NCBI GenBank assembly: GCA_032718475.1
Contig: JAUCBJ010004320.1
Span: 1-64,000 of the forward strand
DNA from: Nemertoderma westbladi
Taxonomy: Eukaryota > Xenacoelomorpha > Nemertodermatida > Nemertodermatidae
Reading direction: 5' to 3'
Length of the DNA stretch: 64,000 bases
In this document: in pieces, positions 32,501-41,297 of the stretch
Numbering within the stretch: position 1 is the stretch's first letter
Layout of the letters: each line of letters starts with the position of its first letter
Made by a program: the position numbers and the translations under genes
The notes under the pieces: model-generated
Databases searched by the model: none
Told to the model about the DNA's origin: nothing
The model's input: the letters and a program-made list of their open reading frames with translations, nothing else

Positions 32501-34853
32501 GGCCTTTGTGACTTCTAGATCAAAGACAATGCCGGTCAAATACATGACTGTCCCTCGTGCAGAGTTACAGGCGGCTGTAGTTTCGGTCGAGGTAAATAAG
32601 CAGATAACTGAGGAGTTAGACACGACATTGACCTTATTCTATTGGACGGACGCATCCTTGGTGTTAGTATACATTGCGGCCGACAATATTGCACTAAAGA
32701 CATTTGTGGCCAATAGACGCGCTCAGATCGTTGACTTTTCAACGAAGGAACAATGGAGACATTGTCCGGGAGTGTTGAACCCGGCCGACATAACTTCGAG
32801 AGGTGCAATGCCGGCGGAATTCTGTCAGGAAGAGTCGCAGGAGTTTTGGTTGCATGGACCTGATTTTCTAACAAGGACACAGGAACATTGGCCAGAGCGA
32901 CTAAAGATAGTGACCAATCCGATGCCTGAAGATGCAGAAGTCAAGGTGGAGAAAGTCTCTAAGTCGAAGTCTAAAGCCAAACTTAAGTCATTGGAGCGGC
33001 CTGAAGAGTCATTGGAGCGGCCTGAAGAGTCATTGGAGCGGCCCGGAGACCTATCAGACCAACAGACTTACGTGACTACTAGGTCCGGAAGGGTAAGTTA
33101 TGACATCAAACCACCCTTACAGACTAGACGACAGTCACAATTGGTAAGTGACGGACAGAAAATGACCGACACAATGGATCCTTTGGTTTCCAAACCTGCG
33201 GGTTTGGATTCGAAACTTCCATTAATTAGCGGACAACCGTCGCTGGCATTAGAGTCATGCAGTGTTTATGACAAATTACTAAATTCGTCTGCCTCTTGGC
33301 TGACAATTTGTAAAAGAACTGCGTGGTTAAGCCGATACGTTTCGTACCTTTGTTTAAAACATTCGAAACATTTGAGAGAACCATTGAGCACCAATAGTGA
33401 GCGAATTCGGAAATTGAAACAACCTCTGACAGAGGATGAGATTGATCAAGCGGAATTAAGGCATTTGAAGCATTATCAAATGTGTGCCTTCCCCAAAGAA
33501 TTCCATCTATTATCGGCTCAACGACCAGTTCTCTATAAACCCCTTAGAAAATGGAGTCCATTAATCCATAAGGGTTTGATTTGTCATAGATCGAGAATCC
33601 AGACTGTCGACATAAACTCACAGTTTAGGTTCCCAGTGATAATCCCTAGTCACCCAATAGAATTGCAAAGAGCGATTCTATGGGATATACACAAGAGGTT
33701 GCATCACGCGGGAAGGTTACACTGTTTGTCGGCAGCGAGACAGCGATTCATTCTATTGCAGCCAAGCAGGGCAGTCGGCACTATGTACGACGCCTGTCTG
33801 GTTTGCAAGAGAGTGAACGCCAGAGTATTGGAACAGGAGATGGCTGAACTCCCGGAAGCGAGAGTGCAGGCATATGACCCACCCTTTACGAACACAGGGG
33901 TGGATTGTTTTGGTCCGATTGAGGCAAAGAGTGGACGGCTGACCCACAAGCGATGGGGTCTGCTACTGACATGCATGGCTAGTAGAGCCATACATATCGA
34001 GCGTGTGGCAGACATGTCGACCAAATCTCTGCTCCTGGCCTTAAAGAGATTTATGGCCAGGAGAGGACTAGTAAAGGCGTTCTACTCCGATAAGGGTACA
34101 AACTTTGTCGGAGGGAATAGCGAGTTGAACGCGGCTCATAAAGCGGCACAGAATAAAGAAATTTCTGCAGCACTTTTGCCGCAACGAGTAGAGTGGAGAT
34201 TTAATACTCCAGAAAGTCCTTGGAGAGGAGGAAGTTGGGAGCGTTTAGTTCGCTCTGTAAAGCAGGCTATTGCTAAAACGTTGCCTGTAAACAAACAACT
34301 TACCGACGACGAACTGGTCACAGCTTTCATTGAAATCGAGCATACCCTAAACTCGAGGCCGATAGCTATGTTGCCAGACGGTGTTGCATTAACGCCGAAT
34401 CATTTGCTAATGCAGAGTCCAGCATTTCTTGTGCCGGCATCAGAACCCATTAGTGCCGACCTATATAGTCGTAAAAGCTGGAAAGTAACTCAATTAGTGG
34501 CGTACACATTCTGGGAATATTGGCGGGAATACTATCTTCCCACCATATCTACCAGAACAAAGTGGTACAAAACGGTTCGGAGTCTCCAAAGGGGAGATTA
34601 CGTACTGATAACCGAGCCGATTGTCAAGAGAAAGTATTGGGAGACGGGAGTGATCTTGCACACACACCCAGACGTGCAAAACATAGTGCGCACAGTCACT
34701 GTGAAAATTAGGTGCAAGTGTCCGCACCCAAAAAAGTGTAAAACTAATGGTTTACACACCTTGGACCGACCGGTCCAAGATATCGTGTTATTAGAGGAGA
34801 CACGTATCGAGACGGGAGATTATAGTTTGTCTCCTGCCTCAAAACAGAGTTAG
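26535..34853 (+). CDS. BEL/Pao gag-pol polyprotein, intact
   Basis: 2772 codons without a stop. Order along the chain: acidic N-terminus (1-75); helical region; highly charged coiled coil with an RERERKE repeat (~355-490); BEL-type gag domain around 820-950 (FMGNHKHWRTFKTYVDEQL); two knuckles from Cys1110 (CWACLAPGHVRRQC, then CMECGRLHH); aspartic protease with D1244 in LDTAST; RT with FAFTCDIEAMFHQVR and YMDD at 1782-1785; RNase H from D1966 (FSDASDTGFG); a linker with three SLERPEE repeats; integrase H2C2 zinc site and DDE triad D2457, D2519, E2569; and the terminal domain typical of BEL integrases (KWYKTVRSLQRGDYVLI). All catalytic residues are present, so the copy looks young and potentially active. 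GTAAGT hexamers are frequent in the sense strand. Confidence 0.92.
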   Translation: MSVSDKEALEDSYETAAGPPTDDSVNITVDDNADYDDAASDADVSEQEDETVTSEEEQQPQVIVLGSPTATVRKDRTAARTEVSDRESSVAEARARSPVSRPVGMVSAVVPTAVRSTRSSRNNPSSPPSVSQVSDREFDIAIKKKLRAHARHITRTVDKVRKMLADSANIGRVELAEIRIGYNSALFKQTEELAVLAKKAVESQWSDVATRIYDRVLAALLEHRELSERFRRVRTENWLLWASQAQATQVSDAELRDLVEQEEIQDKEERRYQREVTSWLMQNGVVVPGQVLPTTENIQQRTLTPPDDASRDSGDSQVSHARGKVICARSLVSHNSAEERRRRLDEQQAEVLRASEARKEAERERERTRKLDAELRELEEISKRERAEREQRERELQAERERKERELQAERERKELEREQKERELQLERERKERELEIEKRRRALYEEKARVEEESAARRAREEEERKLAQLESARLSLESEERTRKANEIAEKGMRMIEECGASVGTELRELFALQKAEQEARTPTIRESTTTRIPIPGPAITSTRIAKPFSTYRTPVGISASPIAQDLRHRNTAPLYTERDNGEFREETPTGRVLGEPNPRVWNTRTERRPSSTENFRVKPEEGSYERQRITQIEPTIQQNPSQEFITRDELSASLAQAISPHIQPITDMLSNLRLKEAAQVRSNSNPSRPELDKVQPSQRVRISEETIPHRPQLRTPVPNIHNPNFENSAEKFIEEAWVRASARKPSRALRTDTESSDEEEDMRRQKSRNYKERRTNAEQVSWNHRERTRLNNPAELNHLLTRNDATLRDIGKFAAGQGLPTQQPQKFMGNHKHWRTFKTYVDEQLTNSTFTPNEKFNYLLQMLHREPRAIADNFVGNERAFELAMKTLSDIYGNKTKMAQSIVEDLGKGRRITTPLELLNLANAISNALDILRTVNLPHHGDHAEVLKSVIRRLNMRYRQKWRKLENKLEAQGKVLTLQHIHDMIATDAVAEMKSNFSEENMRESKPVTGKSMVSFDDNRTTVTFNSVDRYNSSTPAFRSDSRVWSGERLDRPRLKQQELPDGFVGCQYCLLKEVRSDDHKLDSCRRFKELNSEQRRVQVRTLDTCWACLAPGHVRRQCPNSKDGCMECGRLHHKLLHADFHTPTDRYLQRNPHRKGSKEPISIRRNTYTGIQDDGYQPGSSDEDGESSAREVTCQGFTADSSSTSARTYLSSATSEIFSVIPVKLTGDKGSKRIYVMLDTASTLSYIDEEVARAVSSFQDAEEIQIELKSMHGVGDLKGHRFSVELDSLLPRDQHTRQERKALPLDGFKCLAMKGFGRLLGKEPPMSPIAQEYFDKLRIPRHQVGYRNVSMLIGAEQLIAHQIWETRPAEPHVNGPHAHRTILGWYTRVPMSYEFTGGDKPMDRYDELQPIIQPPLVEPPDIDEFRRTCIDHYSDFSESDEELIPDNVRLSEPLHNDRTDSEPEDYCYQTRGSGSAAHATYLTNVLTYTDIVEGQVAKYRDLDIFQYSEEELQKELIRQDLETGARTVEWLDRDAMEPGGYDLAMSTDEKRSLEMMEDTIRLLPTGHFEVGMLWRRQPPKLENNYNLALKRLNGVRARLLKNPDIREKYCAQINNYFAKGFAGKVEDPDLVTDQTYYLPHHYVTHPDKPDKVRVVNDCAAVYRGMSLNSELMDGPNLNNYLIGILLRFRQRRFAFTCDIEAMFHQVRACKADQDSLRFLWYENEDLSGPVVTYQMYVRIFGARDSPNGTLFVLKKTATAQIGKYPVEVIESILRNFYMDDGLVSKDTAEQAIEVAHGLQECLATGGFPLTKFTTNSEALLESFPVKDRGSGDIELGVEPIPMARVLGLAWNPNSDKFQVRVRFEPSSPDKILTKRICLSTLSRLFDPMNFISPVILQARACMRKIWLSDLEWDEPISPIHAKQWREWEAELHLLKNIDVPRSYFPNQLVFPADLELHLFSDASDTGFGMVAYLRREVSQDKFETAFVTSRSKTMPVKYMTVPRAELQAAVVSVEVNKQITEELDTTLTLFYWTDASLVLVYIAADNIALKTFVANRRAQIVDFSTKEQWRHCPGVLNPADITSRGAMPAEFCQEESQEFWLHGPDFLTRTQEHWPERLKIVTNPMPEDAEVKVEKVSKSKSKAKLKSLERPEESLERPEESLERPGDLSDQQTYVTTRSGRVSYDIKPPLQTRRQSQLVSDGQKMTDTMDPLVSKPAGLDSKLPLISGQPSLALESCSVYDKLLNSSASWLTICKRTAWLSRYVSYLCLKHSKHLREPLSTNSERIRKLKQPLTEDEIDQAELRHLKHYQMCAFPKEFHLLSAQRPVLYKPLRKWSPLIHKGLICHRSRIQTVDINSQFRFPVIIPSHPIELQRAILWDIHKRLHHAGRLHCLSAARQRFILLQPSRAVGTMYDACLVCKRVNARVLEQEMAELPEARVQAYDPPFTNTGVDCFGPIEAKSGRLTHKRWGLLLTCMASRAIHIERVADMSTKSLLLALKRFMARRGLVKAFYSDKGTNFVGGNSELNAAHKAAQNKEISAALLPQRVEWRFNTPESPWRGGSWERLVRSVKQAIAKTLPVNKQLTDDELVTAFIEIEHTLNSRPIAMLPDGVALTPNHLLMQSPAFLVPASEPISADLYSRKSWKVTQLVAYTFWEYWREYYLPTISTRTKWYKTVRSLQRGDYVLITEPIVKRKYWETGVILHTHPDVQNIVRTVTVKIRCKCPHPKKCKTNGLHTLDRPVQDIVLLEETRIETGDYSLSPASKQS
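28320..28354. repeat. Palindromic module P1 (in gag)
   Basis: Arms GTATT and AATAC flank CCGAACCCGCGGGTTTGG. Read here in the frame giving NPRVW. Confidence 0.7.
30945..30975. repeat. Palindromic module P6 (gag-pol, after protease)
   Basis: CAGACCCGTGGGTCTG at 30954-30969: seven-base arms around GT. Read in the frame giving QTRGSG. Confidence 0.55.
32987..33047 (+). repeat. 21-bp coding tandem repeat in the RNase H-integrase linker
   Basis: Three copies of TCATTGGAGCGGCCTGAAGA(G) encode SLERPEE repeats between RNase H and integrase; the third copy has diverged (GCCCGGAG). Confidence 0.85.
33186..33216. repeat. Palindromic module P2 (RNase H-integrase linker)
   Basis: Core CCAAACCTGCGGGTTTGG at 33190-33207, with outer arms GTTTC and GAAAC. 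Read in the frame giving KPAGL. Confidence 0.7.
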
Positions 34854-34856
34854 TGT

Positions 34857-34949
34857 TAGACGCAACTCACTTCGTATGCATTCCTCGTATGCAAATACAA
34901 GGAAATGCATAGGAGCGGGGTTGTGGTGATTTGCGTTGAGTTTTGTCTA
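34857..34949 (+). other. Stem-loop just after the gag-pol stop
   Basis: TATGCATTCC (34875-34884) pairs with GGAAATGCATA (34901-34911), and an outer arm TAGAC (34857) pairs with GTCTA (34945-34949), with partial matching between. It lies in the 380-bp gap between gag-pol and the second frame; it could be a 3' processing or reinitiation structure. Confidence 0.4.
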
Positions 34950-35233
34950 GTGGGTATCAAAACAAAATTTTATTTCAAAATTTTTGGAAAATTAAAAATT
35001 TTAAAAATTAAAAGTGAACCCAAGACAATTCCAGACGCTGTGTATAGACGCGTTTTAGAATTCGTCTATAGATAAACAGTAATTTGAAAAGTCGTGAAGC
35101 CTGGAAAATAGCATTTAGAAACCATGGTGACAGCTATATTACGTAGGAGTGTAAATTGAGTTTAGCAACTTCCACAGATTGGTGCCAACAGTGCAACTAG
35201 GGTGCTAAAGGTTAGTAGCACCAGTAGCACCAT

Positions 35234-38200
35234 ATGAATATGTATTTACGACACGAGGAGCCTCTACCTGCAGTCCGAGATCAGTTCGACGGAATGCATC
35301 TGTACCGGAGGACTCGAGGTGAGGATCAGGAGACGCCGAAAGTCTTCAGCGTGTACAAGCTCTTCTACAAGTGTGGTGAATGCATGAATAAACAGGACGT
35401 GGCGATTCCCGACCGATTAGACGAGCAACATCCGGAACCGATATTAACGCGATGTCCAGCTCACCAATTCCTTAGATATAACGAGGGAGGTTACCTGATG
35501 AGCAACCCGATGATCAGTATCGACTTCAGCGGAAAGCGACCTCCGAGACCCATTATGCCGACTGTTACGACATTAGATCCGTATACGGAGATTAAACCCT
35601 GTTCGACACCCAGTTTGATAGAGACGGCAGCGGCCATTTCGCTGTACCGAGCCTATAAGGATCTAGAGGCGCGGCGCGAAGCGGCGCGGGACTCGGGTAC
35701 CAAACCCGCGGGTTTGGAGCTCTCGAGTCCCTGGACTGCGTTTACTTCACCTCACCGAGCGAGAAGCCTCACGCCTGAGCATCAGGACGACATAGACGCG
35801 TTGCGGCAGGAGGAGCGAGCGGCGAAGGCGAAAGAGTTATTTGAGAACAGGATAGCGGAGTATAATAAGACCGCGGATAGACATCAAGAGGAGACGAGGA
35901 GAGTGACCGGATTTGTTCCACAGGTCGTATCTCAACCCCGACCGGTGTATTATTCCGACGGCACCGAACCTGCGATATTAGTAGATCATCCGGAGTCGCG
36001 AGAAGCGATACGATTCTTGCCGATGTTAAGAATGGCGGACCATTGGAACGTTGACTGTCTACGGGAAGTTTTATGCGCGAAGTTCTTGCGTGATGTCCCA
36101 ATGCAGATCACAGATTACGACACATTGGATAAGATTGGAGCTCCGGGGAAGGAGAGTAAATTATTTGGATGGTTGGATAAGTACATCAAGGTATGGGTCG
36201 CGGTGGCTACATTCCCAGACGACGAGGAGGTAGACCAGACGTGGCTGAGGAGGAAGGGTTCTTATACCCGATATGATGACCACAAGGCTATCGAGCGCAT
36301 GTGGACCCCATCAGACGAGATTCAGCGTCAGTGGAGGAAAACGGAGGAATCACTGCAGGATTGGAGGGTGATGTTCTACAACAATGAAGGAGGGTCCCAT
36401 CAGGAATGTTTGACCAGCAAGTGTATTCAAATTCGTGCAGCCGATGGTGTGACTCATGTGTTTATGCGTGTGAGGGCGGATCGAGAGAGACCGGAGCCCA
36501 TCATAACGACACAATATCGGAAGGGGAAGGATCCTAGGGAGCAGATTTTGGAGGTATGCAGGCGAGGAGGTATGCACGGAGCGGAGCGTATCGACGCCAG
36601 GATGCTACCCAAGAAAGTTAGAGAGGCTATTCTCAACCAAGATTACGTCAAGGTGGGATCGGGAGTCCAGAGCGATTTGGAGAGCGACTTCAACGCCATG
36701 ACTGATCTGGAAGATAGATTGCCGAGACCGTTTGTCGACACCAAGCTATTGTTGCTATGGGCACAGGATATTGGAATTTATAGGGAGTATCCCAACTCTG
36801 CCAAGACTGGTATGGGCTTTATAGCACACTTGTTGTATAATTGGGACTTTAAGTTAAAGACGCAGAAGAAGTACGAGGAGGCGTATGGTGAATACAACAC
36901 GCCACCGGGAGCGGAGTTCAAATCCCACTTCAAGCGGCAAGCGTTAGTGTATTGGAACATTTGCGCGCCACCCCGTGCATCGCTACAATATTATTTGGTG
37001 CTTGAGTCGAACACGGTGACTTGTTTATTAGCGGATATCGTTGCGCGAGTTTTGAAGCGTCATCCATTGGTATTCGGAGGAGATCAATACGTTCGCTCGA
37101 AAGGGGGAATCCAATCCGACGTGATGAAGCGTTTCTTAACCCCGTTCTTCAACCAATCGTTAGAGAATACGTCGATGGTGAGGAGAGGATTAGCGATATT
37201 CGAAGGAGTATATCGACAGAACATCGGAGATTTGGGAGACCGACCGTAGATGGAATATCCGACGCCAGAAGCTTTGGAGAAGTGGTTCGGGAATCAAACC
37301 CGCGGGTTTGGTACTCCCTTCCACTCGGAGGCTGATAGACCTGTTAAGGAGGGCTGGCCGGAGACGTTAGTAGAGGTGTTCGGAGTAGATCTTCCGGTGG
37401 AGAAGACATATCCGAAACGAACGCGGGAGGAAATATTGGAGATAGAGGACAAGGGCGAGGATGTTTACTTTGTTCCGGATCGACAACCGTTAACCGGAGA
37501 GGACGACATCGTATTAGACATTGGGAAGGAAGGAAGTGCGAAACCGATTGGAGACCTCATATACGAGAGGGCCTGGTTTCCACAAGCGTGTAGGTGCAAA
37601 TTGTGCGGCAGCACAAGGCACAATCTAAAGTCGTGCGACGCGGTAGTAGAGGCGGCGCATAAGGTCTGTCATTGGTGTAATGAGACCGACCATTCGTTTC
37701 ACACGTGCACCGTCTTCATTTCTCAATGTGGATATTGTGGGGTAAAGGGACATCGTAGCGCGAGATGTCAGCTGCGAGATGATTCCTTTCAAAACCATAG
37801 CGCTAACCTACTTCGGGAGATGTTAGATAAGTGGGAGAGTGTGGCTGATTACCATATTCAAGCGCAGATGCGTTGGTTACCATTTAAAGCGGGATATGGG
37901 TTTTGGGCGGTAGACCCATCGCATGTTGCGTACGAGCCATATCTACAATCGCTACCACAATATCAGGAACTCATCCTAACTGCTCAAGACCTTCCACAGA
38001 ACACTGGAGTTATCGTAGTTCGAGAATACTTCAGACAATTGAATATGGACAATAAGTACACCTGGAACTTCGTTGCTATTTGCGATCGCATCACGAAGGG
38101 TGTATTTACGGAGACTAGAAAAGTGGTACGCGCGCGAGGTGATTGGAGGATGGCGGCTATACAATACCGCAACGAATTCCTGTTGACTCATGTGCCAGTG

Positions 38201-38635
38201 GGTTCATTGACCGCTGAGAGGATACAAGAACAAAGGATCGCAGCGACCACAGCGACGACCGCTTGAGCTCAAGGCTCGCGGAAGGAACCAGGAGGAGGGG
38301 TCCAAGACAAGCGTCAAGTCAAGGACGACCACTATCATTCTATTATAGAAGCACAAAGGTTGCAGCGCAAGGCGCAGGGAGCGTCTGAAAAGGCGCGAGT
38401 GCAACTGCAGAAGGAAGAGTTGGCGGAAGCGACCACGGGAGCGCGACAATTGGGACGAGGCCGAGGAAGAAGCACAAGCCGGGAATCTGTCGGGGCTCAG
38501 GGAACGTCGTCGCCGGTTCCGGGGAGTGACGCCTCACGGACGCCGTCAACGGAGTCGACTGGAGGTAGACTGGTGTATCTGGGAAGGAGGCGAAAGAGAG
38601 GAGTGAGCCCAAAGAACCCAGGAGCGGGTCGATAA
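35234..38635 (+). CDS. BEL/Pao second long frame: exonuclease-like, zinc-knuckle protein (two in-frame stops)
   Basis: One frame of 1134 codons from ATG 35234, broken only by TAG at 37247-37249 (ATG follows at once) and TGA at 38264-38266. It occupies the env position, 380 bp after pol. N-terminal Cys47-x2-Cys50...Cys74-x2-His77 suggests a zinc site. Residues ~375-600 match the layout of DEDD 3'-5' exonucleases: Exo I-like NNEG (383-386) followed by an IQI strand and THVF; Exo II-like KVGSGVQSDL with D481; FVDT with D502; a GFIAHLLYNW helix; Exo III-like Y587-x3-E591. After the first stop come three canonical CX2CX4HX4C knuckles (CKLCGSTRHNLKSC, CHWCNETDHSFHTC, CGYCGVKGHRSARC). The tail after the second stop is basic. 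Substitution of the first acid (Asn) and last (Glu) may mean it is catalytically impaired. The exonuclease reading is inference from pattern; the homologue at 42454-46689 supports that the gene is real. Confidence 0.65.
35688..35731. repeat. Palindromic module P3 (second frame)
   Basis: Arms GGGACTCG (35688-35695) and CGAGTCCC (35724-35731) flank CCAAACCCGCGGGTTTGG (35700-35717). Read in the frame giving KPAGL. Confidence 0.75.
37282..37324. repeat. Palindromic module P4 (second frame)
   Basis: Nested arms GTGG/CCAC and GGGA/TCCC flank CAAACCCGCGGGTTTG (37295-37310). Read in the frame giving QTRGFG. Confidence 0.75.
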
Positions 38636-38775
38636 TACATTATAGCACAGGGCGACAGACTCTAGATATATACATCATCGTCGCTCTGATGTATATTGTA
38701 GCATTTAGAAATCTTCGACTAGACTCATATACACTAGTTGAGCTGTTTGAATTTATATTATGAGAGAGGCGAAGG

Positions 38776-38823
38776 AAGTGATTGGGGAGACAAACCTGCG
38801 GGTTTGGCTTACTCCTTTCACTT
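38776..38823. repeat. Palindromic module P5 (3' non-coding)
   Basis: Arms AAGTG/CACTT and GGAG/CTCC flank CAAACCTGCGGGTTTG (38791-38806). It lies outside any coding frame. Confidence 0.7.
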
Positions 38824-39519
38824 GCCCTAGCAAATTTTTATATATATTTGATTTTGTATGTAGTAATCATTATGTAGTAAGAACGAACGAGAAACAATAT
38901 TTTGTAAATTTAATTTGTATGTAATAATCGTTAACAATGAGAGAGATAATATTTTTGTAAATTTAATTTGTATGCAATTCATTATGCAATATCTATAGCA
39001 ATATTTGTAAATAGTAGGATTTATAGTATCAAGTGTTTAGATTGGTTGGAAGAAATTTATTTTGTTTTGTATACATCACCTTATACTCTTCTACAGTTGG
39101 AGGGAAACATTATATGATTTCCCTTGGAGCGGTGTTACGGTATATGGCGCTGTATCCACATTATTATTCATTATGCAGTATGCAATATTAGTCCGTTGTG
39201 CAGCATAATATTTTAGATAAGGCATAATAACGCAATGATTTTTAGATAGGGAAATCGAAACACCCATATATTTGAATCCATCCATTTTGTATAATATGTA
39301 GCCCTACCTACGTAATTTTGTATTAGGATATATGTAGATAGTTCCAGGGTAGCAAGTTTATTCGGACCCTGGATTTTGTGCTTGCTGATATTAGCTTCAA
39401 TAGGGCTAGCATATAGGGACGCTGTCCTGGCCATTCAGCAGCCAGGGACGTGAACCATTACCATATATGGTAATAATTTGAGGTTTGGGCAGGCAATAGG
39501 GCTACAATCCGGCCTCCTT

Positions 39520-39660
39520 ATTGGACTAACTGCTTCCAGGTTGGTCTAATGCTAGCGCGGACTGGAGAGCCAATAGGAGAGCGATTGCGTCACCCTATTG
39601 CATCACCCCATCCGGATCACCTATAAATTGGCGGTGTGCCGGTAGAGCCTTACAATCTCC
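39520..39660 (+). promoter_or_regulatory. Candidate pol II promoter (CCAAT and TATA)
   Basis: GCCAATAGG at ~39570, further ATTGG/CCAAT-like matches, and TATAAATTGG at 39622, with about 30 bp to a possible start near 39655. Target gene unknown; it may be LTR-derived. Confidence 0.3.
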
Positions 39661-41297
39661 CTCACATGATCTGCTATCACCTTTGTACTTGCTGAGCTGT
39701 CCCTATTCATTTTTTGACGGATATTTAGCGTATTTTCTGCAATTTGCTAATTTTGATTAATTTCTTGAAATGATTTGCTAGTGCGATTACTCTTGATTGT
39801 GTTTCTCAATTAATTCCTTCGATTACTGCTAATTACAACTGGAACTATGATTTCTACCTTTTGATTAATGGTTCTATGTGATTCCTTTCTGCGCAATAAT
39901 CCTAAGGGATTTCTGAGACTGTCAGACTTTGTGATTTGCATGCGCCGCTACGGTAGCTATTAGCATAATGGAGGGCTAAGGTGCCAGTGGGCGGTGGGCA
40001 CATCGGGGGGTTGAGCGACTAGGGAGAGCGGAGGATTCAAAGACGGGCAACGCTGGCGGGGGTCACCGTTGCGGGCGGGCATTTGCACTGTAACACGCAG
40101 ACCATTCGCCGGTACAGTAACTAGGGGGCTGATGATCCAGGTTTTGTCTCTATTTAGTATTAGGGGGGCAGGAATCGGGTTAGTTAGGAATCCTAGATGT
40201 ATCCGGGAGAGGCCTGCGCGTATTACAACGTTGAGTGTAGAGTACGAATAGTGAATCGCACAATTGTGGGCTATACAGTAGTTAACTGCATAATTGCGAA
40301 CTGTGATTTCTGACGCTGATTGGTGTGTTATTGAAGTGTGCCTATGATTACGAATGTTTAGGTAGGCGCCCTTTTCTCTTTGATTGATTTCTATTTCTTA
40401 GTTACAACAATTAGTTACTGATTAGGTCAAAGTAATACGGCAATTTAGGCTATTACTAGCGAAACCTGTTGCGTGATAAATTAGAATTACGCATTCTGGA
40501 ACTCTTAGTAATTAGTACACTCTTACATATTTGTGACTGTAATTGATTAGTAAAAAATTAAGAATTAGTACGCAGCATAGCGGAGAGTAGCTAAGGTAAT
40601 AATTAGAGTACTGTAAACTATTCACGCTGAGCGGTTATTTGCATTAGCGGGCAATCAGCTAGATCGCACTATTCGGTACGCACGATACGCTAGTAATTTG
40701 CTGGCCTAAAGCCAGCGGCAGGCAAGTTTAGACCCAGAGCGGTACTATCCACGTAGAAACAAATACTGTATCATTTTGATTATTTTAAATATTCTCGCAT
40801 TCACACATTACGTTAGGGAACCCCCAGTATTCGCGATTAGAAAAGACGTAGACAATAGCGTGTGTTAATAGTGATAGAATTAGGCGTAAGAATACTCTGA
40901 GTGCAAGGCCTCTCGCACTCGTCTTAAGTAAGCTTAGGGAGCCGACTCGGGTTTATTGTTTTGGTTATTCCCGCGTGGCTCATAGATTCGAACAGTTAGC
41001 TCTCTATCGAGCGATCGGTAGAGAAAGGAACAAGCGATTTTGCAGGAGTTGTGTAAATTTAGTAAAATATATTAGCGGACGGCAGATTAGCGCCATCCAA
41101 CGGTAAGTAGCGGTTTTGTATTTAGCAACCCTTACAATTTAGTAATATCACGCTCCTGATCCCCTTTACTTAACAGTAGAGCATTCTTTGTGTCTTATTG
41201 GTTAGGCGAGAGCTCATTAGGTTGACAGAAGGATATTAACGGGTATTGGTCTGTTCAACAGTTCTGCTGTTAGTATAGAGGTCGCGGTTGTTTATCA

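Larger units (their letters stand above)
38636..41297. other. Non-coding 3' region of the + BEL element and junction
   Basis: No gene. A stem-loop lies at 38668-38696 (ATATACATCA / TGATGTATAT). An 18-bp perfect palindrome, ATTACCATATATGGTAAT, is at 39457-39474. The region 39520-39660 has several CCAAT-type pentamers and TATAAA at 39622-39627, a promoter-like arrangement that might be LTR-derived, but no second copy of it is present in the window. The 40069-40251 ORF is not supported. Confidence 0.45.
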
